This document shows, piece by piece, positions 1 to 8,222 of a stretch of 32,932 nt of DNA. Below the pieces are notes generated by a model, which saw only the letters and a program-made list of their open reading frames with translations, did no database searches and was not told the origin of the DNA. The translations under genes were made by a program, and so were the position numbers. Each line of letters begins with the position of its first letter. The stretch's first letter is position 1. Source of the stretch: JAKIYB01 sp964590255 (GTDB lineage: Bacteria; Armatimonadota; Hebobacteria; CAIYQO01); NCBI GenBank assembly GCA_964590255.1, contig CAZPYA010000059.1, forward strand, positions 1-32,932. The letters run 5' to 3'.

Positions 1-1
1 G

Positions 2-949
2 GTCGAGTTGCAACTCCCAGTATCCGAACGTTTCGCCATACTGCGTGCCGAGACGCCGGATGGCATACCGTTTCCGTATGAGATGTTCCCGACAGTGAAT
101 GCTACTCGTGGCAATACGGTTTTCGGGGTCGTGATGGTGTTGCATCACCCACCGGAGAATACGGTGTGGGTCGTGTCCAGTGCCGCACCGATCCGCACAC
201 CTGATGGCACGCTACTCGGCGCAGTCGCCACGTTCACCGATATTACCGCACGTCGTGCGCTGGAAGAAGAACGGGAAATCTATATCCATACCATCTCGCA
301 CGACTTGCGTATTCCACTCGCTGTCATCCAGGGGCATGCACAGGTGCTGCAGGATGTGCTGGAGCAAGCCTGCCAGACGGAAGAGACACGCATCAGTACG
401 GATGCCATCATTGACGGCGTGCGGCGGATGAATCTCCTCATCAAAGATTTGGTGGATACGGCACGCCTGGAATCCAAGCAATTACAATTGTCGTTACAGC
501 CGGTGGCACTGGAGCCATACCTGCATGTGTTACTCGACCGCATCGCGCAGGTGATGACAGTTAGCCGTGTCGCGCTAGACATCGTACCCGAACTGCCCCT
601 GGTGATGGCTGATCCGGACCGGGTGGACCGCATCTTCATTAATTTGCTCACCAATGCGCTGAAATACTCTGCCGCAGACACCCCGGTCGTCATCCGCATA
701 CAGCGCACCGACCCCACAGTGACGATCTCTGTCATCGACTGCGGCACGGGCATCGCACCTGATGAGATCCCCCATCTCTTTGAGCGATTTTATCGCGTGC
801 GGGAGGTTCATACGACCGAAGGCATTGGGTTAGGTTTGTATATCGTCAAAATGCTGGTCGAAGCCCATGGCGGCCGCATCTGGGTGGAGAGTAAAGTCGG
901 CACGGGGAGTACGTTCGCGTTTACGATGCCCATCGTTGTATCAGAGTAG
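2..949 (+). CDS. PAS-type sensor histidine kinase, 3' part only
   Basis: This is the C-terminal 315 residues of a two-component sensor kinase that autophosphorylates a His and passes the phosphate to a response regulator not in this window. The frame is open to the left edge, so the start is missing. The first ~85 visible residues are the end of a PAS/PAC sensor domain (ATFTDITARRALEEERE is a typical PAC end leading into a helix). A HisKA dimerisation domain follows, with H-box HTISHDLRIP and the phospho-acceptor His at 299-301. The HATPase_c domain shows the N box (NLLTNALKYS), G1 box (DCGTGI), F box (FERFYRV) and G2 box (GIGLGLYI). No transmembrane segment is visible, but the N-terminus is absent. 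All catalytic boxes are intact, so the enzyme should be active. The signal sensed cannot be told. A link to the hydrogenase operon downstream is possible from position only. Confidence 0.93.
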   Translation, partial: VELQLPVSERFAILRAETPDGIPFPYEMFPTVNATRGNTVFGVVMVLHHPPENTVWVVSSAAPIRTPDGTLLGAVATFTDITARRALEEEREIYIHTISHDLRIPLAVIQGHAQVLQDVLEQACQTEETRISTDAIIDGVRRMNLLIKDLVDTARLESKQLQLSLQPVALEPYLHVLLDRIAQVMTVSRVALDIVPELPLVMADPDRVDRIFINLLTNALKYSAADTPVVIRIQRTDPTVTISVIDCGTGIAPDEIPHLFERFYRVREVHTTEGIGLGLYIVKMLVEAHGGRIWVESKVGTGSTFAFTMPIVVSE

Positions 950-1029
950 ATGCAATATGCATGGTCGGTGTGTGCTACGAGGTGCCTTTCTGTCGTTGCA
1001 AGACTAGTTGATGGAGGTTTGCCCCAGTA

Positions 1030-1058
1030 TTGACCTGCTCAAGCAATTTCCGCATACT
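1030..1058 (+). promoter_or_regulatory. Predicted sigma-70-type promoter of the hydBAC operon
   Basis: A -35 TTGACC (1030-1035) and a -10 CATACT (1053-1058) are separated by exactly 17 bp. Transcription would start near 1065 and leave an ~85-nt leader before the hydB ATG at 1150. This is prediction by consensus only. No operator-like repeat is obvious beside it. Confidence 0.4.
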
Positions 1059-1149
1059 TGCATACGACGTATTCCTATATCGGATTCCGCCGGCACGGCA
1101 CCCGTCTCTGCCGGCGCGCATTTCACATAGAGAGGCGATCATTACCAAA

Positions 1150-3307
1150 ATGGCCAGCACCCCGATACGCACCTATCAGACGCTGCAGGCGCAAGCACAT
1201 GCACGGCGTCACGCGCGCACCGCTGCGTCGTTGATCCAGATTCAAATCGGCTCTGCCACGTGCGAAAACGCCGCCGGCGCCGTGACCGTGCGGAGCGAGT
1301 TCCACAAACACATTATCGCCTCTGGACGGCAGGATATCCGCCTGCGTCGGACGGGATGCACGGGCGGGTGCAGTCGAGAGCCCATCGTGACCGTCCTGAT
1401 GCCCGGGCACCTGCCGGTGAAATACGGCGGGGTCGACCGCGAGGCGGTCCACGCGATCTTTACCCAACATATCCTCGGTGGGCAACCCGTCACCAAACTG
1501 CTGCTCAACCCGCGGGAGGGAGATGACGCGGCCTTCGAGCTGCTGTTCTGCGCAGGCGCGCGCTGCGGGCGCGAGCACGCGTGGGATATCCGCGAGGCCT
1601 TTACCCGCCGGCTGGCGGCGCACGATCTCGACGCCGCCCACGTGCGGTTGATCGAAACCGAATGCTTCGCGCTGTGTGTGGGCGAAGACTCCGGACAGTT
1701 CGCCCACGTGTTTGTGCGTCCCGCCGGGGTGCTCTATCGCCTCTCAAGCGACGCGGACATCGAGCGGGTGATCACGCAACACCTCGCGGGTGGGCGCATC
1801 GTCGAAGACCTGGTCCTGCGCGATCAGCCGTTGTCCATGCGTTTTTTTTCGCTCTATGGCGACGGCGCCTTCTTCAACCGACAAGCGCGCATCGCGCTGC
1901 GCAACGTCGGGATGATCGACCCCGAAAGCCTGGACGATTACCTGGAATACGACGGCTTCACGGCGCTGGCGGAGATACTCGACCATCAACAGCCGGAAGA
2001 GGTGATCGAGCAGATCCGCGCCTCGCATCTGCGTGGACGCGGGGGCGGCGGCTTCTCCACCGGCGACAAGTGGGCGATGGGTTTAGCGGCGGACGCTCCG
2101 GAGAAATACCTGATCTGCAACGCCGACGAAGGCGATCCCGGGGCGTTCATGGACCGCAGCATCTTGGAATCCGACCCCTTCAGCATCATCGAGGGCATGA
2201 TCATCGGCGCCTACGCCATCGGTGCGCACGACGGTTTCGTCTACATCCGCGCCGAATACCCGCTGGCCATCGAGCGCCTTGAGCGGGCGATGCGCATCTG
2301 CGGTGAGCACAACCTGCTGGGACGCGACATCCTGGGCTCGGGGTTCGATTTCAACCTGGAGATCCGTCTGGGCGCCGGCGCCTTCGTCTGCGGCGAGGAN
2401 NNNNNNNNNACAGCCGCATATCCGCCCCCCGTACCCAACCCAGCGCGGCCTGTGGGGGCAACCGACGGTTATCAATAACGTCGAAACCTTCGCCAACGTG
2501 GCGGCGATCCTCAACCACGGCGCGGACTGGTTCAGCCGCATGGGCACGGCGAAGAGCGGCGGCACCAAAGTCTTTGCCCTCGCGGGGAAGGTGCGCCACA
2601 CCGGATTGGTTGAGGTGCCGATGGGCACCACGCTGCGCCAGGTGGTGGAGCAGATCGGCGGCGGTACCATCTCCGGCCGACCGATCAAGGCGATCCAGAC
2701 CGGCGGGCCGGCGGGTGGCTGCATCCCCGCCGCCTGGCTGGACACGCCGGTCGACTTCGATACCCTCATGCAAGCCGGCTCGATCATGGGTAGCGGCGGG
2801 ATGATCGTGCTCGATGAAGACGACTGCATGGTCGACGTGGCGCGGTTTTTCATGACTTTCTCGCACGACGAATCCTGCGGTAAGTGCACGCCCTGTCGCG
2901 AAGGCACGAAGCGGATGCTCGAGATCCTCGACCGGATTACGACCGGTCAGGGCACGCTCGCGGATCTGGAGCGGCTGGAGCGGTTGGGACGACTGGCGAA
3001 GAAGGCCTCCCTCTGCGGCCTGGGCCGCGCCGCCCCCAACCCGGTACTGAGCACGCTGGAGCACTATCGTGAGGAATACCTGGCCCACGTGACCGACAAG
3101 CGCTGTCCGGCGCACAAATGCCGCGCGCTGGTCCATTACGAAATCATGCCTGACAAGTGCGTCGGCTGCACGCTCTGCGCGAAGAACTGTCCCGTCGACT
3201 GCATCGCGGGCACCCGTCGCGAGCCGCACGTCATCGACCAGTCCCGCTGCATACGCTGCGGGCGGTGCGCGCAGGTCTGTCGCTTCGGCGCGGTAGCCTT
3301 GCAGTAG
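1150..3307 (+). CDS. hydB: [FeFe]-hydrogenase beta subunit HydB/HndC-like (NuoF-like flavoprotein), interrupted by a scaffold gap
   Basis: This is the NAD(P)H- and FMN-binding subunit of a multimeric [FeFe]-hydrogenase, the site of flavin-based electron bifurcation in HydABC enzymes. The start at ATG 1150 follows AGAGAGG at 1129-1135, a rather long spacing. Two thioredoxin-like [2Fe-2S] domains lie in tandem: residues ~25-120 with only C38, C70 and C74, and ~128-222 with the full set C134, C139, C172 and C176. The NuoF core follows, with FMN loop GRGGGGF (~296-302) and nucleotide-binding CNADEGDPGAF (~323). After the gap come the SLBB region, the [4Fe-4S] motif SCGKCTPCREGT with LCGLG, and a C-terminal 2x[4Fe-4S] ferredoxin (CVGCTLCAKNC, CIRCGRCAQVC). 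That tail distinguishes HydB/HndC from respiratory NuoF. Ten Ns at 2400-2409 replace about a dozen residues after CGEE, and the frame shifts across them, so the break is an assembly artefact. At ~730 residues it is ~100 longer than Thermotoga HydB, because of the second thioredoxin-like domain. Confidence 0.92.
2400..2409. other. Scaffold gap of 10 Ns inside hydB
   Basis: The run of 10 N lies between the codons for AGAFVCGE and for PHIRPPYPTQRGLWG. In the HydB/NuoF family these stretches are separated by a conserved segment of about 12 residues (GEETAL..SIEGxRG). The reading frame before the gap (phase of 1150) does not continue after it. The correct frame afterwards is that of 2411 (CAG CCG CAT). 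The real missing length is therefore not 10, and the Ns are a placeholder. Confidence 0.9.
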
Positions 3308-3334
3308 GCAAACGATCACCCTGAAGGAAACTTG

Positions 3335-5095
3335 ATGAGCGAAAACACCGTCAACCTGATCATCGACGAGGTGCCGATTCGCGTGGCCGCGGGCACCACC
3401 ATCATGGAGGCGGCAGAGACGCTGGGCATTGCGATCCCGCGCCTGTGCTACCATCCGGACCTTAGCCTGATGGGCTCGTGTCGCGTCTGCATTGTCGCGG
3501 TGCAGGACAGCCCCTTTTTCGTCACGGCGTGCAGCGCGAAGGTCTCCGAGGGGATGACGGTGCGCACGAACTCCCCGGAAATCCGCCAGGCCCGACGCGA
3601 TATCGTGGAGCTACTGCTGGACAACCACCCACGCGAGTGCCAAACCTGCGAGCGCGACGGCGACTGCGAGCTGCAGCGGCTGGCCTACACGCTGGGCGTG
3701 CGTGAGCGCCTTTTCGAAGGCGCGCGCAAGCGCTTCCCGGTGGAGGAGTCCAGCCACGCCGTCGTCCGTGATGCCGAAAAATGTATCCTGTGTGGGCGCT
3801 GCGTGCGCGTATGCGATGAAATCCAGGGGGTGCATAACTTGAGCCAGCACGGGCGTGGCGATGCCACGGTCGTCCATCCCGCCCACGGAGCGGAAATGGA
3901 CGACTCCGTATGCATTCAATGCGGCCAGTGCATCAACGTCTGCCCCACCGCGTCACTGCTGGAAAAGAACCACACCGAGATGGTCTGGAAGGCGCTGGCC
4001 GATCCGGCCAAGCACGTGGTGGTGCAGACCGCGCCGTCCATCCGCGCGGCGATTGGCGAGGGATTCGGGCTGGAGCCGGGGACGCCCGCCACCGGGCGTA
4101 TGGTCACCGCGCTGCGGCGCTTGGGCTTCGACGCCGTGTTCGATACCGATTTCGGCGCCGACCTGACCATCGTCGAAGAAGCCAACGAATTCCTCCAGCG
4201 CCTGCACGGCGGCGGCCTGCTGCCCATGCTCACGTCGTGCTCGCCGGGGTGGATCAGCTTCATGGAGAAGTTCTACCCTGAGCTCATCCCCCATGCGTCG
4301 ACGTGCCGCTCCCCGATGTCGATGACCTCCGCACTGATCAAAACCTACTACGCCGAGAAGACCGCGCGCCGTCCGGCGGAGATTTTCTCGGTCGCCGTTA
4401 TGCCGTGCGTGGCGAAAAAGTTCGAGATCGCGCGCCCCGAGCATTTCCTGCAACCAGACCTGCCGATGACCGACGCGGTGCTCACCACCCGCGAGTTGAT
4501 CTGGATGATCAAAAGCTACGGCATCGACTTCACCGCCCTGCAAGACGGCGACTTCGACCATCCGCTGGGCATCGCCACCGGCGCCGGTGACATCTTTGGC
4601 ACCACCGGCGGTGTGATGGAAGCGACCTTGCGCACCGCGGCTGAACACCTGACCGGACAACCGGGGCAACGCCTGGAATATGCCGAGGTGCGCGCCGTCG
4701 AAGGCTTGCGCGAAGCCGATATCCGCATCGGCGACCTGACGGTGACCGTCGGCGTGGCCAATGGCCTGGCGCACGCGAAAACGCTGTTGGATCGGGTCAT
4801 TCGCGGCGAACGCCAGTATCACATCATCGAGATCATGGCCTGCCCCGGTGGGTGCATCGGCGGTGGCGGCCAACCGTACCCCCCGCGCGGGTATCACATC
4901 CTCGACCCGACCCTGCTGGCCCGGCGCGCGTCGGCGCTGTACCAGTCCGACAAAGACCGGACGCTGCGACGCTCCCACGAGAACCCGGCCGTGCAGGCGC
5001 TGTACCGGGAGTTCCTCGGGGAGCCGGGAAGCCCGAGGAGCCATGAGCTGCTGCACACGCAGTATGACGCACGATTGCCGAAGGGGATTCGATGA
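3335..5095 (+). CDS. hydA: [FeFe]-hydrogenase catalytic subunit (HydA, multimeric type)
   Basis: This is the H-cluster subunit that makes or oxidises H2, cytoplasmic (no signal peptide), 586 residues. ATG 3335 follows GAAGGAAA with good spacing. Domains in order: an N-terminal plant-type [2Fe-2S] domain (C38, C49, C52, C66); the His-Cys [4Fe-4S] site (H98, C102, C105, C111); a 2x[4Fe-4S] ferredoxin (C150/153/156/160 and C193/196/199/203); then the H domain. H-cluster signatures are L1 TSCSPGW (C302-S303), L2 MPCVAKKFE (C358) and L3 EIMACPGGCIGGGGQP (C503, C507). L1 departs from the textbook TSCCPxW by Ser in the second Cys position. I believe this variant occurs in other multimeric hydrogenases, so I do not read it as inactivation. 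The short tail with SHEN is also family-like. The gene lies 27 nt after hydB and overlaps hydC by 4 nt. No maturation genes (hydE, hydF, hydG) are in the window. Confidence 0.95.
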   Translation: MSENTVNLIIDEVPIRVAAGTTIMEAAETLGIAIPRLCYHPDLSLMGSCRVCIVAVQDSPFFVTACSAKVSEGMTVRTNSPEIRQARRDIVELLLDNHPRECQTCERDGDCELQRLAYTLGVRERLFEGARKRFPVEESSHAVVRDAEKCILCGRCVRVCDEIQGVHNLSQHGRGDATVVHPAHGAEMDDSVCIQCGQCINVCPTASLLEKNHTEMVWKALADPAKHVVVQTAPSIRAAIGEGFGLEPGTPATGRMVTALRRLGFDAVFDTDFGADLTIVEEANEFLQRLHGGGLLPMLTSCSPGWISFMEKFYPELIPHASTCRSPMSMTSALIKTYYAEKTARRPAEIFSVAVMPCVAKKFEIARPEHFLQPDLPMTDAVLTTRELIWMIKSYGIDFTALQDGDFDHPLGIATGAGDIFGTTGGVMEATLRTAAEHLTGQPGQRLEYAEVRAVEGLREADIRIGDLTVTVGVANGLAHAKTLLDRVIRGERQYHIIEIMACPGGCIGGGGQPYPPRGYHILDPTLLARRASALYQSDKDRTLRRSHENPAVQALYREFLGEPGSPRSHELLHTQYDARLPKGIR

Positions 5096-5619
5096 TGACC
5101 TGTAAAGACCAGTGGGATGCCGTCGAAGCGCATAGTCGGGCCGCGCTCTCTGACGAGATCGTCGATTACATTATGGCCTGCCGTGAACGCCCGCATGCCG
5201 AAAGCGGACTGATCGCCGTGTTGCACAAAGTGCAGGCGCACTTCGGCTACCTGGGACAGGCGCAGATGGATGCGGTCGCGCAGCTCATGCAGATTCCCAC
5301 CGCGAAAGTCACCGGGGTGGCCACCTTCTACCACTTTTTTCATTTGCAGCCACGTGGGCAGTTTGTCATCAACGTGTGCATGGGCACCGCCTGCTACGTG
5401 AAGGGTGCGGACCGTGTCGCCGAACGGCTCAAAGAGGAGCTGGGTATCGACTTCGGCGAGACGACGACGGACGGCATGTTCAGCCTGGAGGCGACCCGCT
5501 GCCTCGGCACCTGCGGCCTCGCTCCCGTCATCATGATCGGCGACCAGGTACACGGCGACGTCACCCCGGACCAAATTCCCGGAATGCTCGAGAAGGCGCT
5601 GCGCGAGCCGCGCGAATAG
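5092..5619 (+). CDS. hydC: [FeFe]-hydrogenase gamma subunit (NuoE-like, [2Fe-2S])
   Basis: This is the small thioredoxin-like ferredoxin subunit of the HydABC complex, which carries electrons to or from the flavin subunit. It has 175 residues. An N-terminal helical region contains the family stretch VTGVATFYHFF. The [2Fe-2S] domain has the full ligand pattern C96-x4-C101 and C137-x3-C141 (CMGTACYVKG and ATRCLGTCGLAPV). The ATG at 5092 overlaps the hydA stop (ATGA), implying translational coupling, with AAGGGG just upstream. A second ATG directly follows and could be used instead. The order here is B-A-C, not the C-B-A order of Thermotoga. It is the last gene of the operon and is followed by a convergent gene. 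Confidence 0.93.
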   Translation: MMTCKDQWDAVEAHSRAALSDEIVDYIMACRERPHAESGLIAVLHKVQAHFGYLGQAQMDAVAQLMQIPTAKVTGVATFYHFFHLQPRGQFVINVCMGTACYVKGADRVAERLKEELGIDFGETTTDGMFSLEATRCLGTCGLAPVIMIGDQVHGDVTPDQIPGMLEKALREPRE

Positions 5620-5771
5620 CGGGTATCGTGGGAAGTTCGGTGCTGTTCAGGTCGAGGTGGGTCAATTTTAGACGCCGATGCATCCCCACGTGGGTCACAG
5701 TCGTGTGCCGGCTCACAGCAACGTGCCGTGCGTGTCGGTGGCGCGATCTGTGCCAGCAGCCATATCCATAT

Positions 5772-5794
5772 ACGCATGCGAATTCGCCATGCGT
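5772..5794. terminator. Hairpin between convergent hydC and GH36-like genes
   Basis: ACGCATG pairs with CATGCGT and the stem continues through CGAA/TTCG with one bulged base, so nearly the whole 23 nt is self-complementary. It sits 3 nt beyond the stop of the minus-strand gene, between two convergent genes, where a bidirectional terminator is expected. There is no U-tract on either side, so intrinsic termination is doubtful. The rest of 5620-5797 shows nothing I can name. Confidence 0.3.
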
Positions 5795-5797
5795 CAC

Positions 5798-7927
5798 TCA
5801 GGCGCCACCCGGTATCGCTGCCCGCCGCAGTCGATACACGCAGCCGGCGGCCATTGCCAATGTCCCGTGATGCGAGACGGGACGCGCCGCGCTCCCCCGC
5901 AGTTCATCAACCTCCGCACCGGCTGCCGGTGCGTCGGCATCGCGATAGGCCCAAATCACCTCGGTCTCCCCGTCCAGCCAGCGTATGCCTGCGCCGTCCG
6001 GGAGCAGCCGGCGCGTCTTCATGTGCGGTAGCGCCTGCTCGTAGGTGTGGTTCAGGGTCACCCACCATTCGGGAATCTGGTAGCTGTCGGTGATCAGGCT
6101 GTTCAGCATCACGAAGCCGCGATTCGCCATCATACGGAACTGGATACCGTGCAACTCGTCCTCGTTCCGTCCGCGGGTATGCACCTGGTACATGCAGGCA
6201 TTGAAGGCTAAGTCCTCGTTGCCCACCCACCAGCCGAAGTCGTTTTGGCCGGCCACGGCATGATCCTGTGCGAACAGGTCGCCGCGCAGGTCAGAGAAGC
6301 CGCACGCCATGAGCCCAAAGGGGCTGACGGATTCGAAGGAAAGGGCTTTCAGCCCAAGTTGCGAAAACTCGCCATACAAGCGCGCCAGCGGCTCGGCGTT
6401 ATTGCGCATGGCCGCGGCATAATTCGGCATCAGTAAGCCCAGGTTGCTGTAGGAGTCCGACCATAAGTAATCGAGGCCGGCTTCCTCTTTCCACCGGCGT
6501 ATGTCGGCCAGCACCCAATCGAAAATGCCGGTGTGCCAATCGACCATATTCAGTGCGCTGAACCCGTATCCGCCGCCGAAGGCGGTGGACGCCGGGCAAA
6601 TGAGCCGCCATTCCGGGTGCGCGTGCAGGATCGGCGCATTGGGGGAGAAGTGCGGGGCGAACCAGGTGCCGATCTCTATACCCAGCGCGTGGGCGGCATC
6701 GGCCAGGTATTTCCAGGCCGGGAGACCACCCCAGTAATCCGCCGGCAGAAAGCGGTGCGTGGCACACACGCTGTTGCAGGTGAATCCGCCGTGAATGCCA
6801 CTGTCACATTTGCGCCACATGCCCATCTCGGTGACATCGCTCTGCGACATCACCTCCGGCCAGAAGCGGCGGATGCCCATCTTCGCCAGTTGCGGCAGCA
6901 CGTGGTCGGCCAAAGCGTAGGGTACTTCGGTGCTGTCTACCTCGACGCCGCCGACCGTCATGCGCAGGCGGTCGCCGTCCACCCGCGTCGAATAGGACTT
7001 GCCCAGCTCGGGACGCACGACGGAGTCAACGATGCCATGCTGCTTGCGGATGCCGCCATACACGGATTCCAGCGCCTCCCACCACAGGTCGCGCGCCTCG
7101 TGCTCGGCCAACGGACCGGGGGTGAAGAGCACCGCCTGCGGCAACGTCTCGACCTGTGAGGCCAGCGGGAAACGATATTCATCCACCACATGCAGCCGGT
7201 CGCACCCCACCGGTGATTCCAGCAGGCTGGAGATCGCGGTAAACGCTGGCCAGCACTGCAGCAGTGCGCCGGCGTTGCCGTATTGAAAATCGAAGCCCTG
7301 CAGCAATCCCCCGCGCGGGGCGAGTTGAAAAGAGACGCCCTGCGGAGAACCATACTGCTGCAACGTCTTCAGGCAGGTCGTGGTAAACAGCGTGTCGGTT
7401 TCGCCCGGGTAGACCGGCATGTTGCACTGTCCCTGTTGGAGCACGGTATTGCCGGTGATAGCCCCACCCAGCTCCCACGAACCATGTATCAACACGCGAT
7501 GAATCTGCCGTGTATCGCTGGCAAAGGCCACGCGATAGGTGAATCCTGCCCACTCCCGCCCTCCCAGGCGGCGGGTCGCCGGGCTGAAGTGCAATGTTAC
7601 GGCGTCTTCCATCGGCGTGCTGCTGAGCCCCAAGTTGTAGAGCGGCTGTTGATATTCGTCCTGATACTCCTGCCGTCCCCAGGGGAAGCCGAACGCGCGC
7701 AAGTGCACCGCCACGGTCCCGTCGGCGCCGGTGTCAACCGCGTCCAGTCGGTAGCGGGTATACAGCACGCCGTCCGGGGTATCCAGGCGCAGCACCATCG
7801 GCAGGCGGCCGTCGCGCAGACGCCCGTCATCAACAAGGACTTCCCCCACCCCCTGCCAATCGCCCGCCGGGTCCAGGAGCAATTCCACGCGCACGCGCGT
7901 CCCCACCGCGATCCACTGCGAAATCAT
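5798..7927 (-). CDS. Alpha-galactosidase-like (GH36/clan GH-D type) protein
   Basis: This is a predicted glycoside hydrolase of 709 residues. Residues ~1-330 look like a large beta-sandwich. From ~335 a TIM barrel follows: FWPEVMSQ; the strand GIEIGTWFAPHFSP, which matches the FGIWFEPE strand of alpha-galactosidases; and GLDYLWSDSYSN, whose Asp (~491) sits where the catalytic nucleophile of GH36/GH27/GH31 enzymes lies. A C-terminal beta domain ends the protein. No signal peptide is visible, so it probably acts on imported oligosaccharides. GAAGGAG lies 3 nt before ATG 7930 and 6 nt before ATG 7927. I prefer 7927 on spacing. The substrate is unknown. The gene lies downstream of a secreted heparinase-like gene on the same strand, in a carbohydrate setting. 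The family call rests on barrel motifs, and other clan GH-D families are possible. Confidence 0.65.
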   Translation of the reverse strand: MISQWIAVGTRVRVELLLDPAGDWQGVGEVLVDDGRLRDGRLPMVLRLDTPDGVLYTRYRLDAVDTGADGTVAVHLRAFGFPWGRQEYQDEYQQPLYNLGLSSTPMEDAVTLHFSPATRRLGGREWAGFTYRVAFASDTRQIHRVLIHGSWELGGAITGNTVLQQGQCNMPVYPGETDTLFTTTCLKTLQQYGSPQGVSFQLAPRGGLLQGFDFQYGNAGALLQCWPAFTAISSLLESPVGCDRLHVVDEYRFPLASQVETLPQAVLFTPGPLAEHEARDLWWEALESVYGGIRKQHGIVDSVVRPELGKSYSTRVDGDRLRMTVGGVEVDSTEVPYALADHVLPQLAKMGIRRFWPEVMSQSDVTEMGMWRKCDSGIHGGFTCNSVCATHRFLPADYWGGLPAWKYLADAAHALGIEIGTWFAPHFSPNAPILHAHPEWRLICPASTAFGGGYGFSALNMVDWHTGIFDWVLADIRRWKEEAGLDYLWSDSYSNLGLLMPNYAAAMRNNAEPLARLYGEFSQLGLKALSFESVSPFGLMACGFSDLRGDLFAQDHAVAGQNDFGWWVGNEDLAFNACMYQVHTRGRNEDELHGIQFRMMANRGFVMLNSLITDSYQIPEWWVTLNHTYEQALPHMKTRRLLPDGAGIRWLDGETEVIWAYRDADAPAAGAEVDELRGSAARPVSHHGTLAMAAGCVYRLRRAAIPGGA

Positions 7928-8041
7928 CATGGACTCCTTCTTGACGCAGTCCGATTTGTCTGCGCGGCAACCCGTTCCAGCACGACCGCCACTTGTCGCG
8001 TCCACCGGTTAATAGCAGATCATGATCGCCGTCCCGTATAC

Positions 8042-8185
8042 CTACTGTTCGGTGAGCACGATCTGCGAGGTGCGCTCGTTCCCGCCGGAGACGCCAGAGC
8101 ACTCGACATTACATTCTACCTGGACCTGCTGACCCCCTGCCAGGCCACTGGAGCGCAGTAGAGCATGGTGAATATTGAAAGTCCA
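8042..8185 (-). pseudogene. Possible 3' remnant of a lost gene
   Basis: Between the heparinase-like stop and the GH36-like start, one minus-strand frame reads WTFNIHHALLRSSGLAGG, continues QQVQVECNVECSG and GGNERTSQIVLTEQ, and ends in a TAG. The alternation of hydrophobic and polar residues looks like the last strands of a beta-sandwich. It has no start codon or ribosome binding site, and no meaningful upstream frame: upstream it runs into the heparinase gene out of frame. Codon choice (CTA, GCA, TGT, AAT) is less GC-biased than its neighbours. I read it as the tail of a deleted gene, but it could be chance. Confidence 0.3.
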
Positions 8186-8222
8186 CTGGCGCCGGACGCG
8201 CCGCCGGCGCCCGTGGTGACGC

